Source: Artocarpus heterophyllus
Taxonomy: Eukaryota; Streptophyta; Magnoliopsida; Rosales; Moraceae
NCBI GenBank assembly: GCA_025403435.1
Contig: CM046351.1
Location: 25,571,730-25,635,729, forward strand
Length of the DNA: 64,000 nt
Direction: 5' to 3'
A program made the translations under genes and the position numbers. The notes below the pieces were generated by a model that was given only the letters and a program-made list of their open reading frames with translations, made no database searches and was not told where the DNA came from. Below are positions 11,443-23,175 of the stretch, one piece after another (the stretch's first letter is position 1; the number at the start of each line of letters is the position of its first letter).

Positions 11443-11724
11443 CTAAATATCCTGAAATGATATGACACCCATACGAGCAGTGTGCTCATGAAACATTTTG
11501 GGTGGCAATCCTTTAGTAAGCGGATCCGCAATCATGGAGTTTGTGCCGATGTGCTCTATAGACAACTGTCCACTCTCAACTCTTTCTTTCACAGCTAGGA
11601 ACTTGATCTCTATATGCTTTGACTTCGTCGAGCTCCTATTGTTGTTGGAATACAAAACTGCTGACTTATTGTCACAAAATATCTTGAGTGGTCTTTGAAT
11701 ACTGTCCACTATACGCAGCCCCAT
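11443..11724 (-). pseudogene. Element A RNase H, C-terminal part (frameshifted)
   Basis: Encodes 93 residues of the copia RNase H end: CDNKSAV with one catalytic Asp, the SKHIEIK block and the terminal MIADPLTKGLPP motif. It lies in a different frame from the rest of pol. The break, apparently a one-base loss, falls near 11803, between the segment at 11826-12227 and this one. It closes the polyprotein ~430 bp before the 3' LTR. Confidence 0.85.
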
Positions 11725-11825
11725 GACAAAATTTCATAGTCATATTCCATGATTGGACGCCTCATAACACGCTATGAACTCTGCCGCCATTGTAGAAGTG
11801 CTATAAGAGACTGTTTAGCACTCTT

Positions 11826-12227
11826 CTAAGAGACAGCACCTCCAGCCACAAGGTAGACATAGCCCGATGTAGATTTTATACTATCTTGGCATCCAGCAAA
11901 ATCAAAGTCAGTATACCCAATGATCTCAAGCTGTTCTGACCTCCGATACGTGAGCATGTAATCCTTTGTTCTCTGAAAATACCTCAAGACTCGTTTGGCT
12001 GCTACCCAGTGATCCTTTCTAGGATTGCTTAAGTACCTGCCCAACATCCCTGTAACGTACGCAATATCCGGACGCGTACAAACCTGAGCATACATTAGAC
12101 TCCCTACTACTGACGCATAAGGAATCTTCTGCATTTCCTTAACCTCAAAATCATTCTTAGGGCACTGATTGAGACTAAACTTGTCTCCCTTAGCCACAGG
12201 GGTATCACCTTGTTTACAATCCTGCAT
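11826..12227 (-). pseudogene. Element A RT C-terminus and start of RNase H
   Basis: In frame with the upstream pol segments. It carries the connection block YASVVGSLMYAQVCTRPDIAY, the HWVAAKRVLRYF block and the first RNase H Asp in GYTDFDFAGC. It ends at a TAG where copia relatives have Trp (G-to-A change). Upstream it is separated from the RT segment by the TAG at 12306-12308. Confidence 0.85.
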
Positions 12228-12305
12228 GCCATATCTCTTAAGAATCTTTTCGATATAGCCCTTTTGTGATAATCCTAAAGTACCTCGAGAGCGATCCCGG
12301 TGTAT

Positions 12306-13718
12306 CTATATACCCAACACAAAAGAGGCGTCACCAAGATCCTTCATCTCAAATTTCTTTGATAGAAATCTCTTGGTTTCGTGCAACAAGCCTATATCGT
12401 TGCTGGCAAGCAAAATGTCATCGACATATAAAACCAGGAAAATAAACTTACTCCCACTGAACTTGTGGTATATACAATCATCGACCAAATTCATCTCAAA
12501 ACCGAACGAGATGATAACCTGATGAAATTTGTAATACCATTGACGAGAAGCTTGCTTGAGCCCATAGATAGATTTCTTTAATTTGCAAACCATCTTCTTT
12601 GCATCTCCTGACACAAAGTTTTCCGGTTGCACCATATAGATTGTTTCATCAATGTCACCATTGAGAAACGCAGTCTTAACATCCATCTGATAAAGCTCAA
12701 GATCAAAATGTGCCACTAATACCATTATAATCCTAAAAGAGTCTTTCGAAGAAACCGGAGAGAAAGTCTCTTTATAATCAATGCCTTCTTTCTGTGTAAA
12801 GCCTTTAGCGACAAGACGAGCCTTATACCTCTCCACATTGCCTTTTGAATCCCTTTTGGTCTTAAATATCCATTTACAACCAACGGGTTTCGCACCTTCA
12901 GGCAATGGGACAAGATCCCAAACGTCATTGTCTTTCATAGACTTTATCTCTTCATTCATGGCATCAATCCACTCTTGAGATCTAGAACTTTCCATGGCTT
13001 GACGGAAGTTGATTGGATCATCTTCCACCATACCAATGTCATACTCATGTTCTTGGAGAAACACAATGTAATCATCTGGCACTGCACTTCTCATTTCTCT
13101 AGTGGATCTCCTTAATGGCATAGGTTCTTGAGGTGGTTGAGTTTGTTGTTCTAGAACAATTTCTGGAATGAGAGGTTCTCCGACATTGTCTTGATTTGGG
13201 TCTGCTTCTTGAACAATGTCAGGAGTAGAAACCTGATCAATGTCAATAACAGCTGTAGGAATATCAATATATTCCTCTTCAAAGACAAAGTCCCTATCCA
13301 TATCTCCTCCCGCAAACTCAACATCCTCAAAGAACCTGGCATTTCCCGTCTCAAATATTGATTTGGTCGTGGGATCATAAAACTTGTACCCCCTGGATCT
13401 TTCAGAGTATCCAATAAAATAACAACTAACCGTCCTTGAGTCCAGTTTCTTTTCATTAGGCCTATAAGGCCTTGCCTCAGCTGGACATCCCCAAACATGC
13501 AAATGCTTTAGACTAGGCTTCTTGCCCGTCCAAAGTTCGTAAGGGGTTTTGGTAGTTGCTTTAGTTGGAACCCTGTTAAGGATATACGCTGCAGCCTTAA
13601 GTGCTTCTCCCCAGAGTGATTCTGGTAAGGTAGAATGAGAAATCATACTCCTCACCATGTCCTTAAGCGTTCTGTTTCGTCTTTCAGCAACACCATTCAT
13701 AGTGGGTGAACCCAGCAT
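12306..13718 (-). pseudogene. Element A integrase C-terminal half and reverse transcriptase
   Basis: 470 codons without interruption. The N-terminal [10 protein letters not shown] holds the catalytic Glu of integrase, followed by the copia-specific W-G-x-A and NR(V)P..TPYELW blocks. The RT domain starts near [17 protein letters not shown] and contains the [25 protein letters not shown] and [13 protein letters not shown] blocks and the active-site YVDD at residues 431-434 (12417-12428). It ends at an in-frame TAG (12306-12308). The frame continues from the upstream segment, with only the TAG at 13725-13727 in between. Confidence 0.9.
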
Positions 13719-13724
13719 AGTGTA

Positions 13725-15518
13725 CTATGGGACGATACCGCTTTCCTCTAGGAACGTAGCAAACGGTCCTGGACGTTGTTCACCTGAACCGTCATATCTA
13801 CCATAGTATTCACCACCACGGTCAGATCTGACGCTTTTAATCCTTTTGCTGAGTTGATTTTCAACTTCAGCCTTATAATTTTTGAACACATCCAGCGACT
13901 GTGACTTTTCATGAATGAGATATATGTAGCCATATCTGGAAAAATCGTCTATGAACATTATAAAATATTGTTGACCATTCCAAGAAGCCGTAGGGAATGG
14001 CCCACAAATGTCTGTATGTATAAGTTCTAAGACGTCCAAAGTCCTATTGGCCTCAAATCTCCTTTTATTGGTTTGTTTCCCCTTAATACAGTTAACACAA
14101 ATATCAAAATCTGTAAAGTCTAAGGGGTCGAGAATTTCGTCTGACACAAGTCTCTCTATTCTCCTTCTGGAGATATGACCCAATCTCTTGTGCCATAACG
14201 CAGCTGAATTCTCATTGGTTAATTTTCTCTTTATACCTCGTGTACTTAATTGCAAGGATTTATTAAATGAAGCAATTGTATCAAGCAAATAAAGATTATC
14301 GTAACCTGATAAAGAACCGGAACCAACTAATTTTGAATCATGAAACAAACTAAATTTTCCATTTCCAAATGAACAAGAATAACCAGATTTGTCCAAAGCT
14401 GAAATAGAAATCAAATTCCGTCTAAAAGACGGTACAATAAATGTTTCATCAAGATCCAAATAAAATCCAGTCTTTAACAATAATCTAAATTTTCCTATTG
14501 CTTCAACTTCAACTTTCTTGCCATCGCCCACGTAGATGTATCTTTCACCATCAGTTGGCTTTCGGCATCTCAGGCATCCCTGCATAGACACACTAATGTG
14601 AGTGGTTGCACCAGAATCCATCCACCAAGTGTGTTCAGGTACCGAAGTTAAATTAACCTCAGAACAAACCAAATTAAGAAGCATACCTTTTCTAGCACGC
14701 CAAGCGTGATAATTGGTGCAATGCTTCTTTTTATGCCCTGCAGCTCCACAGAAGAAGCAACCCGTACCTTCCGGATCAACCGGTCTCTTTTGTTGCTTCT
14801 TTTGAGGTGCTGTAACTGCAGCGTCCTTATCCTTCTTCCTTTTCTTCCCTTTGTCCTTGGAAGTATGAGCCAAGTGAGCACTTTCTGTCTTTTCTTGCTT
14901 CAACCTTTCCTCTTCTTGCACACAATGTGAGATGAGCTCATTAAGAGACCAAGTCTCCTTTTGGCAGTTGTAGCTCACCTTAAACTGACTGAAGTGTGCA
15001 GGAAGAGATATAAGAACCAAATGCACTAGCAAGTCCTCAGAAAGGTCAAGCTTAAGTGCTCTTAATTTTGAAGCAAGATGAGACATCTCCATGATGTACT
15101 CCCTGATGTTCCCTTTACTTTTGTATCTCATTGAGATGAGGTTTGCCAAAAGTGTACTTGTTTCAGCCTTTTCATTTTTAGCAAATCTCTTCTCAATGTC
15201 CTCAAGGAACTCTTTGACTGTCTTTATCATTTTCGATATAGTGCCCTTAAATGCTTCCAAAATGGCATTCTTCATGATCATCATACACATGCAATTTGAC
15301 TTCTCCCACCTTTCCATGTCCTTTTTTTGATCAGAGGAACTTTTATCTGTAATAGGTGCGGGAGAAGGAACCCTTAACGCAAGGTCGAGATCCATGACTC
15401 CGAGAACTATTAGGAGGTTCTCTTGCCATGATTTGAAGTTGCTACCATTCAGCATAGGAATTGAATTGATGTTGGCAGTAATATTAGAGGCAGAACTAGT
15501 AGTTGAAACAGAGAACAA
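13725..15518 (-). pseudogene. Element A gag, protease and integrase N-terminal half
   Basis: 597 codons. The start is the ATG at 15518, the first Met of the uninterrupted frame, followed by a copia gag region (residues ~20-205). A CCHC zinc knuckle, CFFCGAAGHKKKHC, lies at 254-267 after a Lys-rich linker. The aspartic protease site is DSG at 301-303. The integrase has the HHCC zinc site (H443, H448, C474, C477) and two catalytic Asp, D503 and D565. The frame stops at TAG 13725-13727 and resumes directly, so one base change (C-to-T at a Gln-type codon) splits an otherwise open gag-pol. An unusual Gly/Arg-rich insert lies between D565 and the catalytic Glu. Confidence 0.9.
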
Positions 15519-16140
15519 AATAAACTAAACCAAAACAAGCTCACATAAGAATCCATAATAACAACAATAAATCCAAATAAAGGTAAACCCATCTCAAGAT
15601 ATCGGGCACTCCATTAATATTTAGTCTTTGGACAAAAATATTAACTTGTAAGTGATATCTTGGTGTAGTAATCAAACACTGACAATAAGAACATGTCAAA
15701 CAATAAATCTTCCTTTGGGCCGATTTATTGTTTATATGTAAAACTGAATAATCATCACGTGTTTATTACCACAGGTGTACATGCAATTCTGTCAAATATT
15801 GCCTTCCTTTGGGCCGGTCAATATTCACATAAGTTACATAAACACAACAATTTATATTTCAAAACAAATTAATTTCCACAAGAGAGGCCACTTTGGTGAC
15901 ATGTTGCTTCAATTAATTCATCTCAAAATATATATAAAATACCAATATTTGAATTTAAAATTGCACCAAAATTGACCAAAATTAAATAAAAAAAATAAAA
16001 TTATTTTATTATTATTATTATTTTTTGGTCAGGGTCAACTTTGACTGGGCCGGGGCTGGACCGGGTCGGGAGAACCTTACCCGGATCCTAAACCAGCCCC
16101 TCTTTATTTCCTCCTTTTTTTTTTTTTTTTTTTGGGGTCA

Positions 16141-16305
16141 CCCAGGGGTTGAACCCCTGGGGACTTGCTGGTCACGGGCCCAGCCCGTGTATGAGTTTCC
16201 AGTCACGGGCCGGCCCGTGTATCTCCTCCCCCTTTTTTTTTTCTTCCGGTAACCCAGGGGTTGAGCCCCTGGGTTTGAACTGATCACGGGCCTAGCTGGC
16301 CCGTG
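16141..16305 (-). repeat. Array of five short GC-rich palindromes in the element A leader
   Basis: Five perfect stems alternate between two sequences. CCCAGGGGTT arms occur at 16141-16161 and 16251-16275 (loops of 1 and 5 nt). CACGGGC(C) arms occur at 16173-16189 (3 nt loop), 16204-16219 (16 bp with no loop) and 16285-16305 (5 nt loop). Pattern: A, B, B, A, B. As RNA these would fold strongly between the primer site and gag. Confidence 0.85.
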
Positions 16306-17030
16306 TAAAAAAAAAAGTCTTCTCAGGTTGGGCCGAAGCCCAGACCTGCCCCAAAAAACAACCCTAGGGTCTTTCGACCCCTGGGTGAGAAGACGGGCGG
16401 CCTAACGGCCGCCGCCCCTGTGCTGCGGCCAGGCGGCCGCAGTTTCTCTTCTCCGGCGCGACCATCACTCGGCCGACGCCGGCAGTTATGGGCCAGTCAC
16501 CGGCGAAAATAACCACCCTTTTTTTTTTTTTTTTATTATTCCTCATGCGGCGGCCTCTGTGGCCGCCGCTTTCTTTCCGGCCTCTGTCTTTCCGGCGCAG
16601 CCTCATAGCCGCGCACGGAATCCTTCACCGGCGGACGTAAGGTTGCCGCCAGCGTTGTTACTTAATCCAGAAGACGTTAATCTTGAATATATATATATAT
16701 ATATAACCCCAAAAATGGTTGTTTCACGAAGGAAGAACACAACATTGATGGATTTTTTTTTCGGCAGATATAATGCCGTACATATCAGTCAAAAGAAAAA
16801 AAAAAAAAATGCAACAGTAATTGAAAACGATTGAAACAATTGATGTAACCTTTTCTTTTCGGCAATCATACCGTACAAGAGAGTTCAAACAAACCGAATT
16901 GTATTCAACCAAAACTTTAAACAATTGTTCTCAAATTCAACAATTTTATTAAAACCATAGATTGTTAAATTTGAGAATTTTTAATGAGAATCACATATAG
17001 AAAATTATTGATTCTCAATGATTCAACATG

Positions 17031-17048
17031 AAGAGGTTCTAGATACCA
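17031..17048 (-). other. Element A primer binding site
   Basis: On the minus strand, two bases after the 5' LTR, the sequence is TGGTATCTAGAACCTC. It matches the 3' end complement of plant initiator tRNA-Met (TGGTATCAGAGC) over the first seven bases and partly beyond. Confidence 0.8.
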
Positions 17049-17050
17049 CT

Positions 17051-17514
17051 TGTTAGAATAAAACTGTGATGAAAACCATCATCACCCAGTATCGTTCATG
17101 TCAAATCATCAAGAATATTAATAAGATGCGAAAGCTAACCTGAATCCATAGATTGAATGTGATTCTTGAGTCTTTTGGTTGAGGATCTTCCAAGTCTGGT
17201 ACGTAAATCCTCCTATCAGAATGCTCTGTAATTTCTCTGTAGATGGGTAACAGAAAAATAATATACGTATTGACTTGGAGACCACAACCCCTTTATATAA
17301 TTGCTAAACCCTAGCAATTATCCTTAATTACCAATTTAGCCCATCATAAAATTAGTAATTTCCCTTTTGGTCTCTACACATAGGAGGCCCACATTTAATG
17401 ATGCATTAAAAGCCCAAAACTCAAATTGATCACTTTTAATTGGGCAACCTTATTGATAGCCTTTAATTCACATTTATTTAATATATTGGCCCATAATTAG
17501 ATTTTGATCCAACA
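17051..17514 (-). repeat. Element A 5' LTR with TATA box
   Basis: 464 bp, TG..CA, the promoter LTR for the minus-strand element. On the minus strand TATATAAAG at 17291-17299 is a good TATA box. It differs from the other LTR at about 25 positions by eye, mostly transitions. Confidence 0.93.
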
Positions 17515-17519
17515 CAAAT

Positions 17520-19216
17520 GTGTCATGTCTGTACCTCGTCCATTCCTTTCCCTTCACATATTCGAATGTTTTGATTACAAAGTGCAACAATAGGAAGAAT
17601 CGACGGTAAAAAAAAAAAAAGTACATAAAGTAAATGTCCTACAAGGTTCAAGTTACAAGGTTCAAACTTGGTTAAGAACATTAAAATTTGTTAAAAATTT
17701 AATGAATATACCATATATTTTAAAACAAAAACGCATTAGTTGGGGAACTTTTCAACATACACTAGGGTTTAGAATTGGTTAAAAAGTTGTGAATATACCA
17801 CATATATCAAGAAAAAAAAAACCAAAGTAATTGGAGAACATTTTAGGGGAAAAAATGCTAGTAGTGTACAGTTTTAAAATGTTGAATTTTTCATCAGAAT
17901 CTGTCAATTTGTATAATAATTCATTTTCATGTGATTTTAATGCGATTTAATTAATGAATCAATGCAATTGACTTCTTTTAGCTCAAGAAACAGGGAGCTG
18001 TGTGACCCCACTTCTCTGGCTCTCCAGCTAAAACAAGCAAAAAAATCATTTGTCAAATTATCTTCTGATTCTCCCTATTCCATACCATTGGGCTCAAAAG
18101 GCTGCAAGGCCTATGGAAAAAGTTTCTATTTTTGAACTTATGAGACAATAAATAGCCTCATGTAATAATATATTCTAGTTGGAACCACAATATTTTGTTT
18201 TGTAAAATTTTAATTTTTATAGGTTTTTCGGTTGGAACTGACAGTTCAAAAACACGCCCTAATAATGCGAGTCTTATAGCATGATACTTCACTAGAAACA
18301 GTGGGTTATTCTTTTGCTTCCATCAAATCCTTATGGAGAAGACAAATAGTCTAAAATTGTGGTTTAATTTTGGAGTGAGATCTCCAATGAAACATCAAAT
18401 CATCTTACAATTATTACCTGCAAAAAAAAAAAAAAAATTGCGCACGTGTTATTACTGACTTTTCCTAGGACAAAGGTGAGCATATTTTGATGAAGAGCCC
18501 CCACAAAACTAGGGCGCAGAATTGCTATTTGAATTAACATTGTTTTTTTTTTCTCTATCTCTATAAATGGAAAACCTTACCAAACCAAGCCAGAAATGAA
18601 GTGACACGCTTCGTTAGTTTGCCAAATTGAAAGTTTTTTTAAGACAAGCCATGCATTACCAGCTAAGATTTTTGTGAACTTATTATCTTTCTTTCACAAT
18701 GCATATTTCTCGTGCAAAGAGGCAACAAAGTCATCATTATCTTTCGTTCACAAATTAATCGCTTATCTTTCATTCACAATTTAATCGCTAGTGGTTTCTG
18801 TCATGATTTGTAAAACTTAAATAACTCCACTTGTTTGTTTTAATACTCAAATCACGGTTTAAATCATTTTGCTACAGTATTTTCTCTCATAAAAATTTAA
18901 ATCTTCATTCAAATACTCTATTCAAATACTTGAACCAAACGGGCCCTATATGTACAACATTCTTGAAAACATACAATCAAACGCAACATTTCAATAATTT
19001 TTTTTTTTGGGTAGTTAAGCTGTAAATAACTCCATTATTTATTCTCATCAAAAGAGGAAGTATGGAAATCAACAAATTCCATCGTAATCTAGTGCATTGC
19101 ATGGTGTTTAATCTTATAGCTCAAATTTCACACTAAAATGCTCAAAACTTAACATTTTTTCCCTGATAGAAAAGAACACAAATAAAAAAAGATACAGAAA
19201 CTTACATGCCAGTTAC
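17520..19216. other. Intergenic, with one MITE scrap
   Basis: No gene recognised. The stretch 18815-18945 holds CTACAGTATTTTCTCTCA and ends AACCAAACGGGCCCTA, which resembles a Tourist-type terminus, so it may be a decayed MITE. The remainder is A/T-rich with several long A tracts. Confidence 0.45.
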
Positions 19217-19327
19217 ATAAGGTGTTTGAAAGAAGAGATTTAACCATAATCATAATATATTTTTGATTTACACTGTAGCTAAAAAGTTTACACGGTTTAC
19301 GGTTGAAACTATAAAGTTTGAACCACC
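19217..19327. mobile_element. MITE remnant
   Basis: Begins TAAGGTGTTTGAAAG, like the GGGTGTTTGG ends of the 1978 family, and contains TTACACTGTAGC and a second TTTACACGGTTTACGG motif. The right end near TTTGAACCACCC is a plausible diverged inverted partner. Confidence 0.4.
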
Positions 19328-19725
19328 CTCACAAACAAGCCTATAAACTCACTCTCACTCTCATTAGTTGCAAGTTCAATGTCATCATCATCTTCCACCA
19401 CCACAGTCTTCCCACTCTTCTGTTTCTTCTTGACCAACTTGGGCCTGGGCTTGATGGGCTTAGAAAGCCAGCCTACAACCTAACCATCTCCCTCAAGACC
19501 CCCACAAGCCTCTCCTCAATCTGAGGCCTATTGGGCTCTAGCACCCCCCAAAGTCCTAGCCATGGCCTCCTTGGTGGTCACACACCCGCCAAATGGCTCC
19601 TTTCTCAATCTGAGGTCGTCGTCTTTCTCCGGCTCCATTTTTAGGTTTGTTTGTTTGACTGGAATTATGACGCTAAGGAGCTCTTTTTTCGTTGGTTTGT
19701 CTTGTTGGTGAGAACGACACTGCAT
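19328..19725 (-). pseudogene. Unrecognised gene-like fragment (Lys-rich and acidic)
   Basis: On the minus strand a frame starting at the ATG near 19641 encodes MEPEKDDDLRLRKEPFGGC and ends in a TAG after ~35 codons. Past the stop, other frames continue with protein-like composition: an IEERLVGVLREM-like stretch, then a Lys-rich PKLVKKKQKSGK segment and an acidic EDDDDIELA segment. Base composition is richer in G+C than the flanks. This could be a decayed exon of a nuclear protein, but I do not recognise the family; chance is a real alternative. Confidence 0.25.
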
Positions 19726-19740
19726 GTTGAAAGGGAAAAA

Positions 19741-20392
19741 ACGACAGTGTGGGCTTACAAATTTATAGCCATTTGTGAAAAAAGTCGGAATTAAAAGGTT
19801 AATCTTGAAATATTTAAAACATTATAGCATACGAGAATAAATATTACGAATGTTCAAAAAAATCAAAAAACTAAAACTGAAACCAAATCTACCTATAATA
19901 AACAATCCGTTAAAAAATCGAAAAAAACAGTTTGTTTGATAACTGAAACACTTTGGTTTGGATTAACCCAATCGTCTATCTTTTGGGTGGTTCGGTTTTG
20001 ATTTTAGGTTGCTGAGGCGATCGCTTAATCGAACCGAACTGACTACCTTCTTGAGTGGAGTCAAACATTCGACCTAGGGACTAAAAAGGCTCTTCCCAAC
20101 CGTTAGGACAAAAACTACCAGCTGATTACTTTGTGTTTTGTTAAAAATTCATTACATTCTGTTTGTTGTAAAATTGCAAAATGAGAAGTTCCATGTGAAA
20201 AACTTACTAGCATTTCACTTCCCCACACCCTATAATTGCACCCGAACTAGAGGTTTATGTTCAACTAATATTTACTACTAATTTAAGTTTATAAAGTCTA
20301 AATGTTTTTTTTTTTTAAAGAATAAAGATAATGGCCACCACCAGAGTTACCCTTCGCCACATAGGTGGCATGTAGATATAGATGTTGATTTG
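19741..20392. other. Intergenic, nothing recognised
   Basis: Short low-complexity tracts only. The bases just before 20398 include the GATTT copy (20393-20397) that forms the target duplication of element B. Confidence 0.5.
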
Positions 20393-20397
20393 GATTT

Positions 20398-20656
20398 TGT
20401 AAAAATTGTTTGGATCGAACAATTTTCTCTAACTCTTCATTGAACATAAATACAAAATATAGACAATAATGTATTACAGACAAAAACTATAAACAAGGAA
20501 ATAAACAAAAAATTACAAAAACAGAAACTAATTAATGAGAGAAATTGAATATGCATCCACAATCAATTAAATCCCACAGTTCTAGTTGTTGACGAAATTC
20601 TCTAAATTGGTGCTAAGTCCATGATTCATGCTATGCAGTCCATGATTCTCGCAATA
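20398..20656 (-). repeat. Element B 3' LTR
   Basis: 259 bp. On the minus strand it follows the purine tract GCATGAGGGAGGC (20657-20669) and ends at the GATTT target copy. Nearly identical to 24986-25244. Confidence 0.9.
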
Positions 20657-20669
20657 GCCTCCCTCATGC
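20657..20669 (-). other. Element B polypurine tract
   Basis: Minus-strand GAGGGAGGC directly abuts the LTR start TATTGCGAG. Its position supports placing the LTR boundary at TATT rather than at the internal TGCGAG. Confidence 0.7.
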
Positions 20670-20735
20670 TGTGATGTTTATGGAAACACATCAAAGCTTG
20701 CTGTCACTGTTACTTGAGAATCGTGAACTGCATAT

Positions 20736-21416
20736 TCATGAACTACATGCCTCCCTTAAAGTTGAGAATGTGTTTCCAAAACCAATGAGCTTCAGTATAG
20801 CTTGGAAATGATCATGGCTGAGACCCTTAGTGAAAATATCAGCTAGTTGTAAGTGCAATGGCACATAATTGAAGACTAGCATTTTGTCTTCATACTTCTT
20901 ACGAACAAAATGACAGTCCATTTTGATGTGTTTAGTGTGCTCATGAAAGACGAAATTCGTAGAATTATGGATAGCTGACTTGTTGTCACTGTGGAGCATA
21001 ATGGGGCGTGGCACATCAACAAACATGTCTTTGAGGATGTAAGTAAGCCAAACAATCTCCTTAGTAACCTTTGCTATTGCTCGGTATTCTGCCTCAGCAG
21101 ATGAAAGAGAGATGGTTGGTTGTTTCTTAGAACGCCAACTTAGTGGAGCATTACCCAGAAATGTGATAACTCCTGTAGTGGACCGTCGAGTTGTAGGATA
21201 GGCCCCCCAATCAGCATCGCAATAGGCCTTCAATGTAAGACCGTTGTTGTATGGATAAAGAACTCCCTTGTCTGGAGTAGTTTTGATGTATCGAACTACC
21301 CGTTTTGCCATGTCCATGTGCGGTTCCCTTGGCTGCTTGATGAATTGACTAAGTAAGTGCATAGCATATGAAAGGTCTGGTCGAGTTAGCGTTAAGTAGA
21401 GAAGTCTCCCAATCAA
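20736..21416 (-). pseudogene. Element B RT end and complete RNase H
   Basis: 226 codons in the same frame as the upstream RT segments. It contains the LTRPDLSYAMHLLSQ block, then all RNase H landmarks: CDADWG, SSAEAEYRA, HSDNKSAIH and the terminal LADIFTKGL. RNase H is thus intact in sequence although upstream pol is broken. It ends ~80 bp before the 3' LTR. Confidence 0.88.
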
Positions 21417-21536
21417 TCTTCTATAGTTTAATGCATCATCAACAAGTTCTCCAACATCTGCCGAGAGCCCATGTTGCTATGGGATTGGCGTGTCAACCTT
21501 CCGAGTATTTTCAAGGTCTACTTCTTCAATAATATC

Positions 21537-21965
21537 CTAGGCATATTTGTGTTGATGGAGAAAAATGCCGTCTCTAGTACGTGCTAATTCAAGCCCAAGG
21601 AAATAATTCAAAATTCCCAAGTCTTTGATTTGAAATTGGCTCTTGAGATACTGCTTGAACTGAGCACATTTTGTTGCATTATTTCCTGTTATTATGAGGT
21701 CATCAACATACACCAAAATGATCAACATGTCATCTCCCTTCATCATGGTAAAAAGTGAGTTGTCGGAATCACTCTGCCTGAAACCATAAGCCAGTAAAAC
21801 TTCAGAAAATTTTCCAAACAATTGGCGAGATGCTTGCTTAAGTCCATATAGAGACTTGTGAAGTCGACATACAAGTTTCTCATTTGGACAATGGCAGCCT
21901 TGTGGTTGTTTCATGTACACTTCTTCATCAAGATCACCATTGAGAAATGCATTGTTGACATCCAT
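21537..21965 (-). pseudogene. Element B reverse transcriptase core
   Basis: 142 codons starting MDVNNAFLNGDLDEEVYM, then [11 protein letters not shown] and the catalytic YVDD within LVYVDDLIITG. It is bounded by an upstream in-frame TAG just before MDV and a downstream TAG at 21537-21539. The frame is continuous with the RNase H segment. A further TAG lies ~60 bases on. Confidence 0.88.
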
Positions 21966-22220
21966 CTAATGTAATTCCCATCTCTTACTCGCAGGGACAG
22001 CTATAAGGCATTTGACCGAGGCAAACTTGGCAACAGGAGCAAATGTCTCATTTTAGTCCAAACCTTTAACTTGACTATAGCCTTTTGCAACGAGGCGCGC
22101 CTTATATTTGTTAGTCGATCCGTTCGGGTGCCGCTTGAGTTTGAACACCCACTTAGACCCTATGGCATGCTTTCCTCTTGGCAGCTCTATGAGGCTCCAT
22201 GTGTGGTTAGCATTAAGAGC

Positions 22221-22511
22221 CTATAGTTCATGTGCCATTGCCTCTTGCCATTTAGGATGTTGAGAAGCTTCTTCAAAACTACTTGGCTCAAGTATGGTAA
22301 GGTCTGCAAGTTGTTCATTGGCAGCTATATTAGGAGTAAAAGAAGTGATTTGAGAGTTACCTTGCATGATTATATGGCTCAGGTGTCTAAGCTGCAGAGG
22401 GGGACTTGCATTACTTGCAACATTGAGAACATAGTCCTCGAGACATTTAGGAGGACGTTTTGCTCGTTTTGACCTTCCTTCTTCCATGACCCTTTTTTGA
22501 TGATTATCCAC
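22221..22511 (-). pseudogene. Element B linker and N-terminal edge of RT
   Basis: 96 codons covering the variable linker between integrase and RT and the start of the RT block (EEASQHPKWQEAMAHEL). It ends in a TAG at 22221-22223. After that stop the same frame continues with the RT start ([23 protein letters not shown]), interrupted again by a TAA near 22055. It is in a different frame from the integrase segment upstream, so a frameshift lies near 22790. Confidence 0.8.
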
Positions 22512-22611
22512 TACACCTGGATCATTTGCTTGAACTTCTTGTTGTGTTGTGTCTTCCAGACTTCATCAACATCCTCGGCTTCAAGTTCCTCGTGAAGAAA
22601 ATTACTTGGAA

Positions 22612-23040
22612 CTATAAGTCTTTCAGTTGCATCATTTTCTTTCCCATGTCTGCTATCATGGAAGGGAAATGAATTTTCGTAGAAAACCACATCTTGCGAC
22701 TCAATGATTTTCTTCGTTGCAATCTCAAGTGCCTTATATCCTTTCTTTCTCGGTGTGTAACCAAGAAAGACAGAGTGCCTAGATCGTGCTTCAAATTATC
22801 AAGAGGCTTTGGTTTGTAATAAACATAACACAAGCATCCAAAGACCCTCAAATGATCATATGCTGGTTTATTGTGAAAAAGTACCTCATATGGTGTTTTT
22901 CCATCAAGACTTGAACTCGGCATCATGTTTATCAAATATGCAGCTATGTTGATGCATTCTCCCCAATAACATATGGGAACATTGGACTGAAATTTGAGAG
23001 CACGTGCAACTTCAAGCAAATGGCGGTGTTTTCTCTCCAC
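22612..23040 (-). pseudogene. Element B integrase C-terminal half
   Basis: The open frame begins at the GTG just before the catalytic Glu of integrase (ERKHRHLLEVARAL), followed by WGECINIAAYLINMMPS and KTPYEVLFHNKPAYDHLRVFGC. After about residue 85 the protein no longer resembles copia integrase, which marks the frameshift. There is no genuine Met start here; it is a piece of a polyprotein. Confidence 0.82.
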
Positions 23041-23175
23041 GACACCATTTTGTTGCAGGGTGTGTGGGCATGTTGTTTGATGAAGAATTCCTTCGTCGAA
23101 TAAAGATCTTTTGAAATTTTTGGAGACAAACTTGGGCGCATTATCTGATCTAATCTTCTTAACTTGCTTACCAAA

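Larger units (their letters stand above)
15519..17050 (-). other. Element A 5' leader, with a GC-rich hairpin segment
   Basis: About 1.5 kb between the primer site and gag. The part at ~16025-16660 is GC-rich, in strong contrast to the AT-rich remainder of the window, and includes poly-T tracts on the plus strand. Short frames here (16025-16252, 16364-16606, 16559-16834) show no domain. I read it as an untranslated leader; capture of a host fragment cannot be excluded. Confidence 0.6.
10550..17514 (-). mobile_element. Copia element A: complete LTR retrotransposon with disrupted pol
   Basis: Bounded by two LTRs of ~465 bp beginning TGTTAGAATAAAA and ending TGATCCAACA, and by the 5 bp target duplication CAAAT (10545-10549 and 17515-17519). 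It runs on the minus strand: tRNA-Met primer site next to the right LTR, purine tract next to the left LTR, and domain order gag, protease, integrase, RT, RNase H, the Ty1-copia order. About 25 differences between the LTRs by hand count (~5%) imply an insertion older than B, D and E. Three in-frame stops and one frameshift make it non-autonomous now. Confidence 0.93.

Noticed and set aside
16364..16606. GC-rich frame in the element A leader as a captured host gene
   Set aside because: Arg/Gly-rich translation from GC-rich hairpins and poly-T. No recognisable domain, frames interrupted on all sides.
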